From positions 49,736 to 113,735 of the forward strand of contig NZ_VRTS01000010.1 in NCBI RefSeq assembly GCF_008017755.1: a DNA stretch of 64,000 nt. The letters run 5' to 3'. The notes under the pieces were generated by a model, which did no database searches, was not told where the DNA came from, and saw nothing but the letters and a program-made list of their open reading frames with translations. Below are positions 19,961 to 30,088 of the stretch, in pieces (position 1 is the stretch's first letter; each line of letters starts with the position of its first letter). The stretch is from Alkalisalibacterium limincola (GTDB lineage: Bacteria > Pseudomonadota > Gammaproteobacteria > Xanthomonadales > Xanthomonadaceae). Position numbers and translations under genes: made by a program.

Positions 19961-19981
19961 CCATGTCACCGCATCCGGCAA

Positions 19982-21382
19982 CTACTGGGGCAGCGCCAGG
20001 TCGTCGAGCATCGCGCGCAGGAAACGCGCCGCCTCGCCGCCGGTGCAGGCACGGTGGTCGAAGGTGACCGACAGCGGGATCACCTTGTGGGTCTCGATGC
20101 CGCCCATGACCGGCACCACCTGGTGGCGGCCACGCCCGGCGGCCACGATCGCCACGCACGGCGGCACCACGACCGGGGTCGCGTAGCGGCCGGCGAACAT
20201 GCCGAAGTTGGACAGGCTGATCGTGTAGCCGGACAGCTCGCTCGACGGGATCGAGCGGTCCTCGACCTGCTGGCGCAGCCGGTTCACCGCCTCGCGCACG
20301 CCGCGCGCGTCGAGCACGTCGGCGTTGCGCAGCGCCGGCACGAACAGGCCGTCGTCGGTGTCGACGGCGATGCCGATGTCGACGTGCGGGTGCAGCGTGC
20401 GGGTGAGCTTGTCGCCGTCGAACCAGGCATTGAGCGCCGGCACCTTCCTGCAGGCCACGACGATCGCGCGCACCAGGCGCCCGGTGATGTCGTTGCCGGG
20501 CGTCCAGGCGTGGATGTCGGCGTCGTCGGCCAGCATCGTCGGCACCACCTGCGCGTGCGCTGCGGCCATGACCCGGGCCATGTTCCGGCGCACGCCCTTG
20601 AGCTGTTCGGGCTGGCCGCTGGCCGTCTGGGCCGACGGCGGACGGGTGGCCAGGGGCTTGCCGCTGGCCGACACCGGCGTGCGCTGCGCCGCCTCGCGGG
20701 CAACCGCGGGCGCCGGCGCGCGTTCGGGTGCGTCCGCAGCCGCAGCCGGCCGCGAACCCGCTGCGGCGCTGCCGTCGGCGGCCGCCTGCTTGACGTCGTT
20801 CATCGTGATGACGCCGCCCTCGCCGCTGGGCTTCACCCGCGCGAGGTCGACCTTGAGCTTGCGCGCCAGGGCCCGCACCGCCGGTACCGCCTTGACGCCG
20901 CCGGCGCCGCTGACCTGCTCGCTGTGAACGCGGTCGCTGGACTCCATCGCCCCGACCACGGTGCCGGCATCGGCGCGCTCGGCCGGCTTGTCGCCGCCGG
21001 TCTCGAGCTCACCGCCGTCATCGGAGGCGATCACGGTATCGCCGTCGTCGGGTGCCGGGGTCGGCTTGCCAGCGCCCTTGTGGCCGCTGCCATGGGAATG
21101 CCCGGTGTCCTCGGCATCGGCGCGCTGCGGCAGCTTCGGGTCGAGCTCGACCTCGACCAGCACCGCGCCGGTCTCGATCACGTCGCCGGCGGCACCGGCC
21201 AGCCGGGTCACCTTGCCGGAGAACGGGGAGGGCACCTCGACCACCGCCTTGGCGGTCTCCATCGACACCAGCGGCTCGTCGAGGCGGATGACGTCGCCAA
21301 CCTTGACCGCCCAGTCGACGATCGTCGCGTCGGGCAGGCCCTCGCCGAGGTCGGGCAGGTGGAATTTCTTGGTTTCGGCCAT
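19982..21382 (-). CDS. 2-oxoacid dehydrogenase E2 (lipoyl acyltransferase)
   Basis: A 466-residue E2 subunit. The lipoyl domain covers residues 1-80 with the lipoylated Lys in SMETAKAVVEVPS. A His-rich linker (GHSHGSGHKG) and an E3-binding domain near 165-200 (VPAVRALARKLKVDLARV) follow, then a catalytic domain from about 240. The catalytic motif reads FDHRACTGGEA, where most E2 enzymes have HRxxDG, so the usual Asp is Thr. It ends a three-gene operon with E1 alpha and beta, which resemble branched-chain oxoacid or heterotetrameric pyruvate types; the substrate is uncertain. Confidence 0.85.
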   Translation of the reverse strand: MAETKKFHLPDLGEGLPDATIVDWAVKVGDVIRLDEPLVSMETAKAVVEVPSPFSGKVTRLAGAAGDVIETGAVLVEVELDPKLPQRADAEDTGHSHGSGHKGAGKPTPAPDDGDTVIASDDGGELETGGDKPAERADAGTVVGAMESSDRVHSEQVSGAGGVKAVPAVRALARKLKVDLARVKPSGEGGVITMNDVKQAAADGSAAAGSRPAAAADAPERAPAPAVAREAAQRTPVSASGKPLATRPPSAQTASGQPEQLKGVRRNMARVMAAAHAQVVPTMLADDADIHAWTPGNDITGRLVRAIVVACRKVPALNAWFDGDKLTRTLHPHVDIGIAVDTDDGLFVPALRNADVLDARGVREAVNRLRQQVEDRSIPSSELSGYTISLSNFGMFAGRYATPVVVPPCVAIVAAGRGRHQVVPVMGGIETHKVIPLSVTFDHRACTGGEAARFLRAMLDDLALPQ

Positions 21383-21434
21383 CGGGGTGCTTCCAGTGAA
21401 CGGCGGGCAGGGGCCCGCGCGGTGGGTGGGGTGC

Positions 21435-22414
21435 CTAGCTGGCCGCCAGCGTGCGCTTGGCGGCGGCGACGATCTTCTCGACGCTGGGCAGGTACTTCAT
21501 CTCCAGGCGGAACAGCGGGATCGGCGTGTCGTAGCCGGTCACGCGCTCGATCGGCGCGAGCAGGTCGTACATCGAGTGCTCGGCCAGGCGGGCGGCGATC
21601 TCGCCGCCGAAGCCACCGGTGCGCGCGGCCTCGTGGACGATGACGACACGCCCGGTGCGCGACACCGATTCGGCGATCGTGTCGAAATCCAGCGGCTTGA
21701 GCGTGGCGACGTCGATGACCTCGGCCGAGATGCCGTCCTCGGCCAGCGCATCCGCGGCTTCCAGGCACTCCTTGACCTGCGAGCCCCAGGTCACCAGGGT
21801 CACGTCGTCGCGTCGCGCAGCGTGAAGCACACGTCCAGCGGCAGCGCTTCGCCGTCGTCGGGCACCTCCTCCTTGTACTGGCGGTAGATGCGCTTGGGCT
21901 CCATGTAGATGACCGGGTCCGGGTCGCGGATCGCGGCCAGCAGCAGGCCGTAGGCGCGCGCCGGCGAACTGGGCAGCACCACGCGCAGGCCGGGAACGTT
22001 GGTGAACATCGCCTCGTTGGCTTCGGAGTGGTGCTCCGGGGCACGGATGCCGCCACCCCAGGGCACGCGCAGCACCATCGGACAGGTCAGCCGGCCGCGG
22101 GTGCGGGTGCGGAAGCGCGCGGCGTGGCAGATGATGTGGTCGAGCATCGGATAGACGAAGCCGTCGAACTGCACCTCGGCCACCGGCTTCATGCCTTGGG
22201 ATGCCAGGCCCACGGTCAGGCCGGCGATCGTGGTCTCGTCCAGCGGCGTGTCGAGCACGCGCTTGTCGCCAAAGGTCTGCTGCAGGCCGGCCGTGGCGCG
22301 GAACACGCCGCCGTTGACGCCGACGTCCTCGCCCAGCACCAGCACGGTGTCGTCGTGCTTCATTTCGTGGGCCAGGGCCTGGGTGATCGCTTCGATCAGG
22401 GTGATGGCGGCCAT
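21435..22414 (-). CDS. 2-oxoacid dehydrogenase E1 beta (frame change)
   Basis: A 326-residue transketolase-like beta subunit that forms the ThDP active site with E1 alpha. Motifs are VLGEDVGVNGGVFRAT, DTPLDETTIAGLTVG and the C-terminal TLVTWGSQVKECLEAADAL. One base is missing near 21820-21826 (LRDGDDVTLVTW when restored). The start codon overlaps the stop of E1 alpha by one base, so translation is coupled. Confidence 0.88.
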
Positions 22415-23487
22415 TACTTGCGTGCCTCCCAATCCATGGCCTGCTGGCGCTGGCGCACCAGGTCCTCGGGCATGTCGGCGTAGAGGTGGTCGAAGATCGA
22501 TTCGATCGGCTGCGACTTGCTGGCCAGGTAGGCGTTGACCTCCTCGTCGATGCGCGCGCCGCACTCCTCCTTCCAGGCGGTTTCCATCTTGTCGTTCCAG
22601 GCCTTCTTGCCGACCAGGTAGGCCTTCAGGCGGATCATCGGTTCCCGCTCCCAGCCGGCCTTGACCTCTTCCTCGCCACGGTAGCGGCGGGCGTCGTCGG
22701 CCGTGGTGTGGTCGGAGAGCCGGTAGGTGATGAGTTCCAGCACCGTGCCGCCGTCGCCGTTGCGGGCGCGTTCGCAGGCCTGGTCCATCGCCGCGCGCAC
22801 CGCGATGATGTCGTTGCCGTCCACCTGCAGGCAGAACAGGCCACCGGCCAGTCCCTTCTGGGCCAGCGTCTTGGCGCCGGTCTGGGCGCTGCGCGGCACC
22901 GAGATCGCCCACTGGTTGTTGATGATGCACAGCACGAACGGCGCGGTGTAGGCGCCGGCCGAGTTGATCGCGGCGTAGGTGTCTGTCTTGGAGCTGCCGC
23001 CGTCGCCGACGCAGGCCACCGCGACACGCTTCTCGCCGCGCAGCTTGAAGGCCAGCGCGGCGCCGGCCGCGTGCAGGCACTGGGTGCCGATCGGCACGCA
23101 CCAGGGGTAGTCGTTCTTCGGCCCCTCGAAATCGTTGCCGCGCTCGTCGCCGCCCCAGTACATCAGCACCTCGCGCGGGCGGACGCCACGCATGAACTGC
23201 GCGCCGTACTCGCGGTAGCTCGGCGCGAACACGTCTTCCGGGCGCATCGACGCGCCGATGCCGACGTGGGCGGCCTCATGGCCAAGGCAACTGGCGTAGG
23301 TGCCCAGCTTGCCGGTGCGCTGCAGCGCCACCGACTTGGTGTCGAAGGTGCGCACCAGCAGCATCTGCTTGTACAGCTCGACCAGTTGCTTGGTGTCCTT
23401 GGCGAAGGCGGGCAGGTCCTTGCGGACCAGCTTGCCGTCGGGGCCCAGGTACTGCAGGTATTCGATTTCGAATTTGGTACTCGTCAC
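22414..23487 (-). CDS. 2-oxoacid dehydrogenase E1 alpha
   Basis: A 357-residue ThDP-binding alpha subunit. The ThDP motif begins GDGGSSKTD and ends IINNQWAISVP, the right spacing. The N-terminal RTFDTKSVALQRTGKLGTYAS and the phosphorylation-loop region YRLSDHTTADDARRYR resemble BCKDH/PDH E1 alpha. The GTG start at 23487 has GAGGAGCG upstream. First gene of the E1a-E1b-E2 operon; no E3 is in the window. Confidence 0.9.
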   Translation of the reverse strand: MTSTKFEIEYLQYLGPDGKLVRKDLPAFAKDTKQLVELYKQMLLVRTFDTKSVALQRTGKLGTYASCLGHEAAHVGIGASMRPEDVFAPSYREYGAQFMRGVRPREVLMYWGGDERGNDFEGPKNDYPWCVPIGTQCLHAAGAALAFKLRGEKRVAVACVGDGGSSKTDTYAAINSAGAYTAPFVLCIINNQWAISVPRSAQTGAKTLAQKGLAGGLFCLQVDGNDIIAVRAAMDQACERARNGDGGTVLELITYRLSDHTTADDARRYRGEEEVKAGWEREPMIRLKAYLVGKKAWNDKMETAWKEECGARIDEEVNAYLASKSQPIESIFDHLYADMPEDLVRQRQQAMDWEARK

Positions 23488-23577
23488 GGGACGCTCCTCG
23501 GTGCCGACCCCGACTGATAACAAGCCCTCCGGGCGTTGGCAAGCTGCGCTGCGACTTGATTTATCTCCGGAGCAACG

Positions 23578-23609
23578 AAAAGGGGGCGCAGCCTCGCGGC
23601 CACGCCCCC
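23578..23609 (-). terminator. intrinsic terminator of the ExeM-type nuclease gene
   Basis: Read on the minus strand, GGGGGCG (23109-23103 counted in the 23.1-23.6 kb block, i.e. plus-strand 23603-23609) pairs with CGCCCCC (plus-strand 23582-23588), with an inner GCC/GGC pairing, and is followed by TTTTC. It lies 20 bp past the stop at 23630. Confidence 0.75.
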
Positions 23610-23629
23610 ACGTTTCGCCAGGCTGGAAC

Positions 23630-26600
23630 TCAGCGACCGCGTGCGCCGACCAGGGTCTGGGTGCGGAAGCGGTTGTTGGCCGGCAGCGGATCGTCGTTGG
23701 CCGCCTCGACCTCGCCGGTGTGGACCACCGTCTGGATACCGCTGGAGGCCAGGGCGTCCATGACCAGCGCCAGGGTGTCGCGGCGGCGGCCGCGAACTCG
23801 CCCTGGAAACGGCATTCCGCCTGCAGCACGTCCGCGGTGCGGACCGGCGGGTCGCAGGTCCAGTCCGCGCCGGCCTCGACGCTGACCGGGTCGGTCGTGC
23901 CCGAAAGCGTGAAGCTCACGACCGGATCGACCAGGGCCGCAGGCCCGGCATTGAGCAACTGCGACTCGAAGCGTACCGGCTGGCCCGACGTGCCGCGGCG
24001 AACGTTCGGGCCCGGGCTGGTCAGCTGTGCATCGGCCTCGGCCGGCGCCGGCTCGGGCAGGGTCAGCCGGGCGACGGCCGGGTCGTGGTCGGATGCGCGT
24101 GCCGGCGAGTCGACGTCGCCGAACAGCACGACCGCGAAGTCGGCATTGACCCGGGCGAACTCGAACGCCATGGCCTCGAACTGCTCCAGTGCCGCGCCGT
24201 TGACGACGATGTGGTCGAGCGCCTGCGCGCTGCCATCGAAGACATAGGAGTAGCGCTCGTCCTGCGGCAGGGTGAGGACCAGGTTGAGCAGCGGCACCTC
24301 CAGCGGCGACGGCGCATGCAGCAGCACCTCGCCCTCGGCGGCCGGAAGGCCGGTGGCGAGGCCCAGCACGTCGACATAGCCGTCGCTGAACTCGTAGGCG
24401 TTGAAGTCGCCGACCACGATGATCGGACGCTCCGCATCGGCTTGCTGGCGCTGCTGCAGGAAGCCCGCCAGCCACACCGCCGACTTCAGGCGCTTGTCAC
24501 GCACCCGCTCGCCCTCGGTGTCCCAGCCGCTGGGGCCCGGCGCGATCGAGTTCACGCCGATCAGCGAGCGCTGGTGCACGTTCACCAGGGTCAGGGCGAT
24601 GCTCTCGCCACTGTCGGTGGCCACGGTGGCCTCGACCACGAGCGGCGGCCGGTCGTTGAGCACCGACTCGCTTCCGTTGGGGTTGGGAATGCGCTCCTCG
24701 GTGCCGACCAGGGTCCATTCCTGCACCTCGACCCGCGGCAGGCCGGCGTCGGTCAGGCTGGTGTCGTAGAGCAGGCCGAGCTGGATCGATCCGTTCGGGT
24801 TGGCCGGGGCCAGGTACTCGTAGTGGATGCCGGCCGGGCAGGCGCCCGACAAGTTGGAGTTGATCGCCTCCACCAGGGCGGCAACGCCGCTGGTGGCCTG
24901 GACTTCCTGCAGGCCGACCAGGGCCGGCGCGCCCATCGCCTCGCAGATCACGCGGCTGGTCTTGACCAGGCGCGTGTTGTTCGGCGCCGCCGGCAGGTTG
25001 AGCAGGTTGTAGGTGCCGACCGTGACATCGCGGTCCCCGGCGCCGGACACGAAGCGGACCTCGGCCTGCGGCTCGACGGTGATCGCACCCGGGTCGGGCA
25101 GGATCGAGTAGGTCAGGAAGGCGTAGTCCATGACACCGGTCACGCCGAGCACCCGGTCACCGGCGTTGGCGACCAGCGGGGTGGCGCCCGGCTGGGCACC
25201 GCTGTCGATGCGCAGGCGCTCGGGGTTGGTGTCGAACATCGGCGGATCGATGCCGACCGGGATCGGGGTCAGGTCGAGCACGCTGATGCCGGGCTCGCGG
25301 AACGGGCGGTCGAGTTCCGCCAGCACCGCCTGGAACACGCCGTTGTTGCTGGCGGTACCGGCCGAGGCATTCGCACTGCCCAGCGACGGGGAGATCACGC
25401 GCAGTTCCGGCACGCTCACGCGCATGCCGATGTAGCGCTCGAGATGGTCGACCGCGTTGTCCGGCGACAGGTCCTCGAGCGTCAGCTGGACCGGTACCGG
25501 CAGCGCCAACCCGGTTTCCAGCAGCGTCGTCTCGGTGCCGGTGAGCTGGACCAGCGGAAGCTGCTCCGGGGTGCCGCCCGGGACGAACTGCGCCACGGTG
25601 CCGAACACCTGCACGCGGTTGCCCGGCTGCGCCACCGCGGGCACCCGCCGGCCGTGGTGAAGATGAACAGCCCCTCGGAGGTCGCGGGGTTGCCGTCGTC
25701 CTCGCCGTCGGGCGTCTGGATGAAGAAGCCGTTGGACTTGCGGGCGGTGACGATGCCGCGCGTGGCGACCTGCTGGCCCAGCAGCGGCGAGCTGATGCCT
25801 TCGCCCTGGATGGCGCTGATCGGGGTCAGGTCGAAGTCGTCGTTGACGATCGTGCCGACGGCCTGGACGTCCTCGAGCGCGATCGTTCCGGCGCTCACAT
25901 TGGTCAGGTTGACCAGGAACGTCTTGTCCGGCTCCGGCTCGAGGTTGCCGATCACGTCGACGCTGAAGCTGTAGCTGGTTTCTCCGGCAGGGATCAGCTG
26001 GTCGGAGAGGCTGCGGGCGACATAGTCGGTCCCGGCGACGGCGGTGCCGTCGGCGGTGGCGATGTCGAAGCTCAGGTCATCGGCCAGGGCCGGGAACAAC
26101 GTCACGGTGAACTCGAACGGCGTGACGCCGGCATCGCCTTCGGGCAGCGTCACGTCGTTGATGCTGACCACGGGATTGCCCGGGTCCCCGCCGCACGGAT
26201 TGAGCGGGGACTGGGAGTTGCGCGGCGCCGGCGTCGCGATGACGAAGTCGTCGGCGTTCTGGTCGGTGTCCTGGCAGCCGGCTTCGCGGCGGATCGCCGC
26301 AGTGGAGTTCTGGGTGGCGCCGGCACGCGCGTCGCCCTCCCAGAAGTTCGCGCTGCCCCAGCCGAGCAGGTCGACGATGCGGGCGAGTTGGCCGGCGTCG
26401 CAGTTGTTGCTGCAACCCAGTCCCGTGGTGCCGGTGACCAGTGCGAACTTGCCGCCGGTTCCGGAGGCATTGGTCTCGCCGACCAGGTCGGGGGTGGGCA
26501 GGGCGGGAAGCGTGGTGTTGCTGCCGGCAGCCAGCTCGACCAGGAAGTACTGGCCGGGCGCGAGGCTGGCGTCGGCAGGGCGGTGATCAGGGCCGGGCCG

Positions 26601-26821
26601 GAACCGAAGTTGCCGGTGGTCGAGGCGTACTGTACCGAAAGGCCGTTGAGCGCCACCGGGGCGTCGCCACGGTTGAACAGCTCCACGAAGTCGTTGCTGT
26701 ACACGGCGCCGCTGTTGCCGCCGCCGCCGTAAACCTGGCTGATGACCACCTGGGCCTGGGCCTGGCCGACGGCCAGGCCGGAAATTGCGAGAGCCAGCGC
26801 TCCCCATTGCGTCCAACGCAT
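23630..26821 (-). CDS. secreted ExeM/NucH-type nuclease (three frame changes)
   Basis: About 1064 residues after restoring one base near each of 26578, 25645 and 23800. In order: a signal peptide (MRWTQWGALALAISGLAVG, cleavage near AQA|QV), a lamin-tail-like domain (VVISQVYGGGGNSGA, FVELFNRG), and a Calx-beta-like repeat (FTVTLFPALADDLSFDIAT). Then come OB-like nuclease-associated segments and an endonuclease/exonuclease/phosphatase domain with GDFNAYE and a catalytic SDHDP motif. It ends in a DUF11-like beta domain. It should degrade extracellular DNA, for nutrient use or biofilm remodelling. It is divergent from kynA. Confidence 0.82.
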
Positions 26822-27029
26822 GAATTTGTCCCCGAAAAGTTCATGAAGGCGCAGCCAGAGCCGCTGCTTGGATCGCCCGGGCCCTTGGGCCCGCCCGCTG
26901 GCGATGGTCGGGGTCCATCCTCGACAACGCCGAAGAATATCCCGGTTTGGCGTCACTGCGATGACAGGGCCGGAGTGCGAGGGGGGATTGATCTACCATG
27001 TGTCTTTCACCGGGAATTCACGGCAAGCC

Positions 27030-27878
27030 ATGGGCCAGGACGACAACCAGCGCGAACTCGAATCCGACATCACCATCGACCTTCGGGAGCGCATGAGCTA
27101 CGGCGGCTACCTCAAGCTCGACGTGCTGCTCTCGGCACAGTCACCGCTCAGCCAGCCGCCGCATCACGATGAAATGCTGTTCATCGTCCAGCACCAGGTC
27201 AGCGAACTGTGGATGAAGCTGATCATCCATGAGCTGCGCGAAGCGCTGGTGGCGCTGCGCAACGACGACCTCGGCGTCGTGCAGAAGGTGCTGGCGAGGG
27301 TCAAGCAGGTCCAGCGGCAGCTGTTCGAGCAATGGGCGGTCCTGGAGACGCTCACGCCGAGCGAGTACCTGCAGTTCCGCGACACCCTGGGCCAGTCCTC
27401 CGGCTTCCAGTCCCTGCAGTACCGGTTGGTCGAGTTCCTGCTGGGCAACAAGAACGCCGCGATGCTCAAGGTGTTCGAGCACGACGAGGCCGCCCACGCG
27501 GAACTCAGCGAGGCACTGAACGCCCCCAGCCTGTACGACGAGTTCCTGCGCCACCTGCACCGCCAGGGGCATGCGGTGCCCGGCGAGCTGCTGGAGCGCG
27601 ACTTCAGCCAGCCCCACCGGCGCACGCCGGCGCTGGTGCCGGTGTTCAAGCGCATCTACCGCGAGCACGAAACCCATTGGTCGGCCTACGCGCTGTGCGA
27701 GCAGCTGGTCGACATCGAGCAGAGCTTCCAGCTGTGGCGCTTCCGCCACATGAAGACGGTGGAGCGGATCATCGGCTTCCGCCGCGGGACCGGCGGCTCG
27801 TCGGGCGTGGGTTTCCTCAAGCAGGCCCTGGAACTGACCTTCTTCCCCGAGCTGCTGGACGTGCGCACCGAACTTTAG
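27030..27878 (+). CDS. kynA: tryptophan 2,3-dioxygenase
   Basis: A 282-residue haem enzyme that opens the indole ring of tryptophan to N-formylkynurenine. Active-site segments [20 protein letters not shown] and [20 protein letters not shown] are present, including the axial haem His. Upstream in-frame Met codons exist, but [11 protein letters not shown] at 27030 begins the conserved part. The other kynurenine genes are not in the window. Confidence 0.93.
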   Translation: MGQDDNQRELESDITIDLRERMSYGGYLKLDVLLSAQSPLSQPPHHDEMLFIVQHQVSELWMKLIIHELREALVALRNDDLGVVQKVLARVKQVQRQLFEQWAVLETLTPSEYLQFRDTLGQSSGFQSLQYRLVEFLLGNKNAAMLKVFEHDEAAHAELSEALNAPSLYDEFLRHLHRQGHAVPGELLERDFSQPHRRTPALVPVFKRIYREHETHWSAYALCEQLVDIEQSFQLWRFRHMKTVERIIGFRRGTGGSSGVGFLKQALELTFFPELLDVRTEL

Positions 27879-27986
27879 GGCTGAACCGCAGGCAAATCGC
27901 CTGCTAGGATGCCGCGTGGCCCCTGGCGGGCCCGGACCGAAGACGTGCCCGCAGCCATGGGCCGAACCACCACACGAGGATCCCGC

Positions 27987-29591
27987 ATGTCGGAACCGAC
28001 CCACGCCGTACCGGCCCCGAAGACCTGGGTGACCCGTTCGCTCGACGCCATCGAACGCGTCGGCAACAAGCTGCCCGATCCCGCCGTCCTATTCCTGCTG
28101 CTGATGTTCGTGGTCTGGGCGCTGTCGGCGATCATGGCCAACATGAGCTTCACCGAGATCGATCCGCGAAGCGGCAATCCGGTGGTGGTCAACAGCCTGC
28201 TCAGCGGGACCTCGCTGACCCAGTTCATGGCCGACATGGTCCGCACCTTCACCAGCTTCGCCCCGCTGGGCGTGGTGCTGGTGGCGATGCTGGGCCTGGG
28301 CGTGGCCGAGCACACCGGCTTCATCAACGCCGCCCTGCGCGCCATCCTCTCGTTCACGCCGAAGCAGTTGCTGACCCCGGCGCTGATCGGCGTGGGCGTG
28401 CTCAGCCACGTGGCGGTGGACGCCGGCTACGTGCTGGTGATCCCGTTGGGGGCGGTGATCTTCTATGCCGCGGGGCGCCACCCGCTGGCCGGCATCGCGG
28501 CGGCGTTCGCCGGTGTCTCCGGCGGCTTCTCGGCCACGATGTTCGTGCCCTCCGCGCTCGATCCGCTGCTGGCCGGCCTGACCCAGGAGGCGGCCCGGCT
28601 GATCAACCCGGCCGCCGAGATCAGCCCGCTCAACAATTACTTCTTCACCACCGCCTCGACCTTCCTGGTCATCGCGGTGGGCTGGTTCCTGACCGACAAG
28701 GTCATCGAGCCGCGCCTGAAGAACACGGTCGTCGATGGCGACGTGTCCGAAATGCCGACAACCGACCCGCTGGATGCCCGCGAGAAGCGCGGCCTGATCA
28801 CGGCGGTGCTGGCGATGGTCGTGATGATCGCGCTGTTCGCGCTGTCGCTGATTCCCGAAACCTCGCCCTGGGGCGATCCGGTCGGGGCCGAGGCCGCCAA
28901 CGCTCACCGCCTGCTGACCTTCACCGCGCCGCTGATGCAGTCGATCGTCGCGCTGATCTTCGTGTTCTTCCTGGTGCCGGGCGTGGTCTACGGGATGATG
29001 TCGGGCTCGGTGAAGACCCATCGCGACGTCGTCGCCGGCATGAGCAAGGCGATGAGCGGCATGGGCTACTACATCGTGCTCGCCTTCTTCGCCTCGCAGT
29101 TCATCTACGCCTTCGCCCAGTCCAACCTCGGCGTGCTGCTGGCGATCAAGGGCGCGAACGCGCTGCAGGCGATGGGGCTTCCCCTGTCGCTGACCCTGGT
29201 CGGGATTGTGATGCTTTCGGGCTTCGTCAACCTGCTGGTCGGCTCCGCCTCGGCGAAGTGGGCCCTGATCGGCGCGATCATGGTGCCGATGCTGATGTGC
29301 GTGGAACAAGCTGTACCGAGTTGCATCGGCATCTCGCCCGACCTGACCCAGGCCGCCTACCGCGTCGGTGATTCCAGCACCAACATCATCACGCCACTGC
29401 TGCCTTACTTCCCGCTGATCGTGGTGTTCTGCCAGCGCTACGTGAAGTCCAGCGGCATCGGCACGCTGATCGCGCTGATGCTGCCGTTCTCGATCACCCT
29501 GATCGTGGTCTGGACGCTGTTCCTGCTGGGCTTCTGGGCCCTGGGCATCCCGCTGGGCATCGGCTCCAGCTACACCTACCCGGTGGGCTGA
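27987..29591 (+). CDS. AbgT-family transporter
   Basis: A 534-residue membrane protein with many hydrophobic segments and the AbgT opening pattern DAIERVGNKLPDPAVLFLLL. E. coli AbgT imports p-aminobenzoyl-glutamate, and other members export sulfonamides; the substrate here is unknown. The LSGFVNLLVGSASAKWA and PSCIGISPDLTQAAYRVGDS segments are family signatures. ACGAGGA precedes the ATG at 27987. It follows kynA by 108 bp; no functional link is evident. Confidence 0.9.
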   Translation: MSEPTHAVPAPKTWVTRSLDAIERVGNKLPDPAVLFLLLMFVVWALSAIMANMSFTEIDPRSGNPVVVNSLLSGTSLTQFMADMVRTFTSFAPLGVVLVAMLGLGVAEHTGFINAALRAILSFTPKQLLTPALIGVGVLSHVAVDAGYVLVIPLGAVIFYAAGRHPLAGIAAAFAGVSGGFSATMFVPSALDPLLAGLTQEAARLINPAAEISPLNNYFFTTASTFLVIAVGWFLTDKVIEPRLKNTVVDGDVSEMPTTDPLDAREKRGLITAVLAMVVMIALFALSLIPETSPWGDPVGAEAANAHRLLTFTAPLMQSIVALIFVFFLVPGVVYGMMSGSVKTHRDVVAGMSKAMSGMGYYIVLAFFASQFIYAFAQSNLGVLLAIKGANALQAMGLPLSLTLVGIVMLSGFVNLLVGSASAKWALIGAIMVPMLMCVEQAVPSCIGISPDLTQAAYRVGDSSTNIITPLLPYFPLIVVFCQRYVKSSGIGTLIALMLPFSITLIVVWTLFLLGFWALGIPLGIGSSYTYPVG

Positions 29592-29612
29592 GCGGTCCGC
29601 ACCGCGCGAAAC

Positions 29613-29638
29613 GAAACGGGGCCTTCGGGCCCCGTTTC
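29613..29638. terminator. intrinsic terminator with UUCG tetraloop
   Basis: A perfect 11-bp stem, GAAACGGGGCC (29613-29623) with GGCCCCGTTTC (29628-29638), closed by TTCG. It lies between the AbgT gene and the convergent small membrane protein gene. Confidence 0.88.
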
Positions 29639-29661
29639 CGTTGCCCCGCCGGCCGGTTGGC

Positions 29662-29985
29662 CTACTGCTGGGCGAACACGAAGGTCAGCACGACCGCGAT
29701 GAGCACGATCGGCGGGATCCACACCACCGGGCTTTCGACCAGCTTCATCGGCGCGGTGTGGGTGTCCTCCTTGCTACGGCCCCGGCGCCAGGTGTCGTAG
29801 GCCAGCAACAGGCCGAACATGACCACGCCGACGATCACGCCGACCAGCACCAAGGTCCAGTCGAAGGCGCCGGCCTCGCGGGTGCTGGCGTAGCCGGCGA
29901 AGATCAGTGCGATGGCCGGCGCGACCAGCGCCACCGGCCACAGGGTCCGGGCGAGCGAGCGGTCTGGATCTACTGGCTTGTTCAT
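29662..29985 (-). CDS. small two-TM membrane protein, unknown
   Basis: A 107-residue protein with three hydrophobic stretches, WPVALVAPAIALIFAGYA, LVLVGVIVGVVMFGLLL and a C-terminal PPIVLIAVVLTFVFAQQ; the first two are confident membrane helices and the third is likely. No recognised domain. The Met at 29985 is followed by a short polar N-terminus (MNKPVDPDRS). Confidence 0.6.
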   Translation of the reverse strand: MNKPVDPDRSLARTLWPVALVAPAIALIFAGYASTREAGAFDWTLVLVGVIVGVVMFGLLLAYDTWRRGRSKEDTHTAPMKLVESPVVWIPPIVLIAVVLTFVFAQQ

Positions 29986-30088
29986 GGTGCAAGTGTACCC
30001 AAGCTCCGCCAGGCCCTGCCGCGACGTCTCGCAGCCCGGGCCCGTGCCAGCCCGCTCGCCCGTCCCGGGTGCGGCGCTGCGGTGAGCG

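Noticed and set aside
19916..21643. A 575-codon plus-strand open frame
   Set aside because: It is antisense to the E2 gene and starts in the terminator; a GC-bias artefact.
24085..25974. A 629-codon plus-strand open frame
   Set aside because: It is antisense to the ExeM-type nuclease and lacks any recognisable domain.
28089..29309. A 406-codon minus-strand open frame
   Set aside because: It is the antisense of the AbgT gene, with His/Arg/Gln-rich low-complexity sequence.
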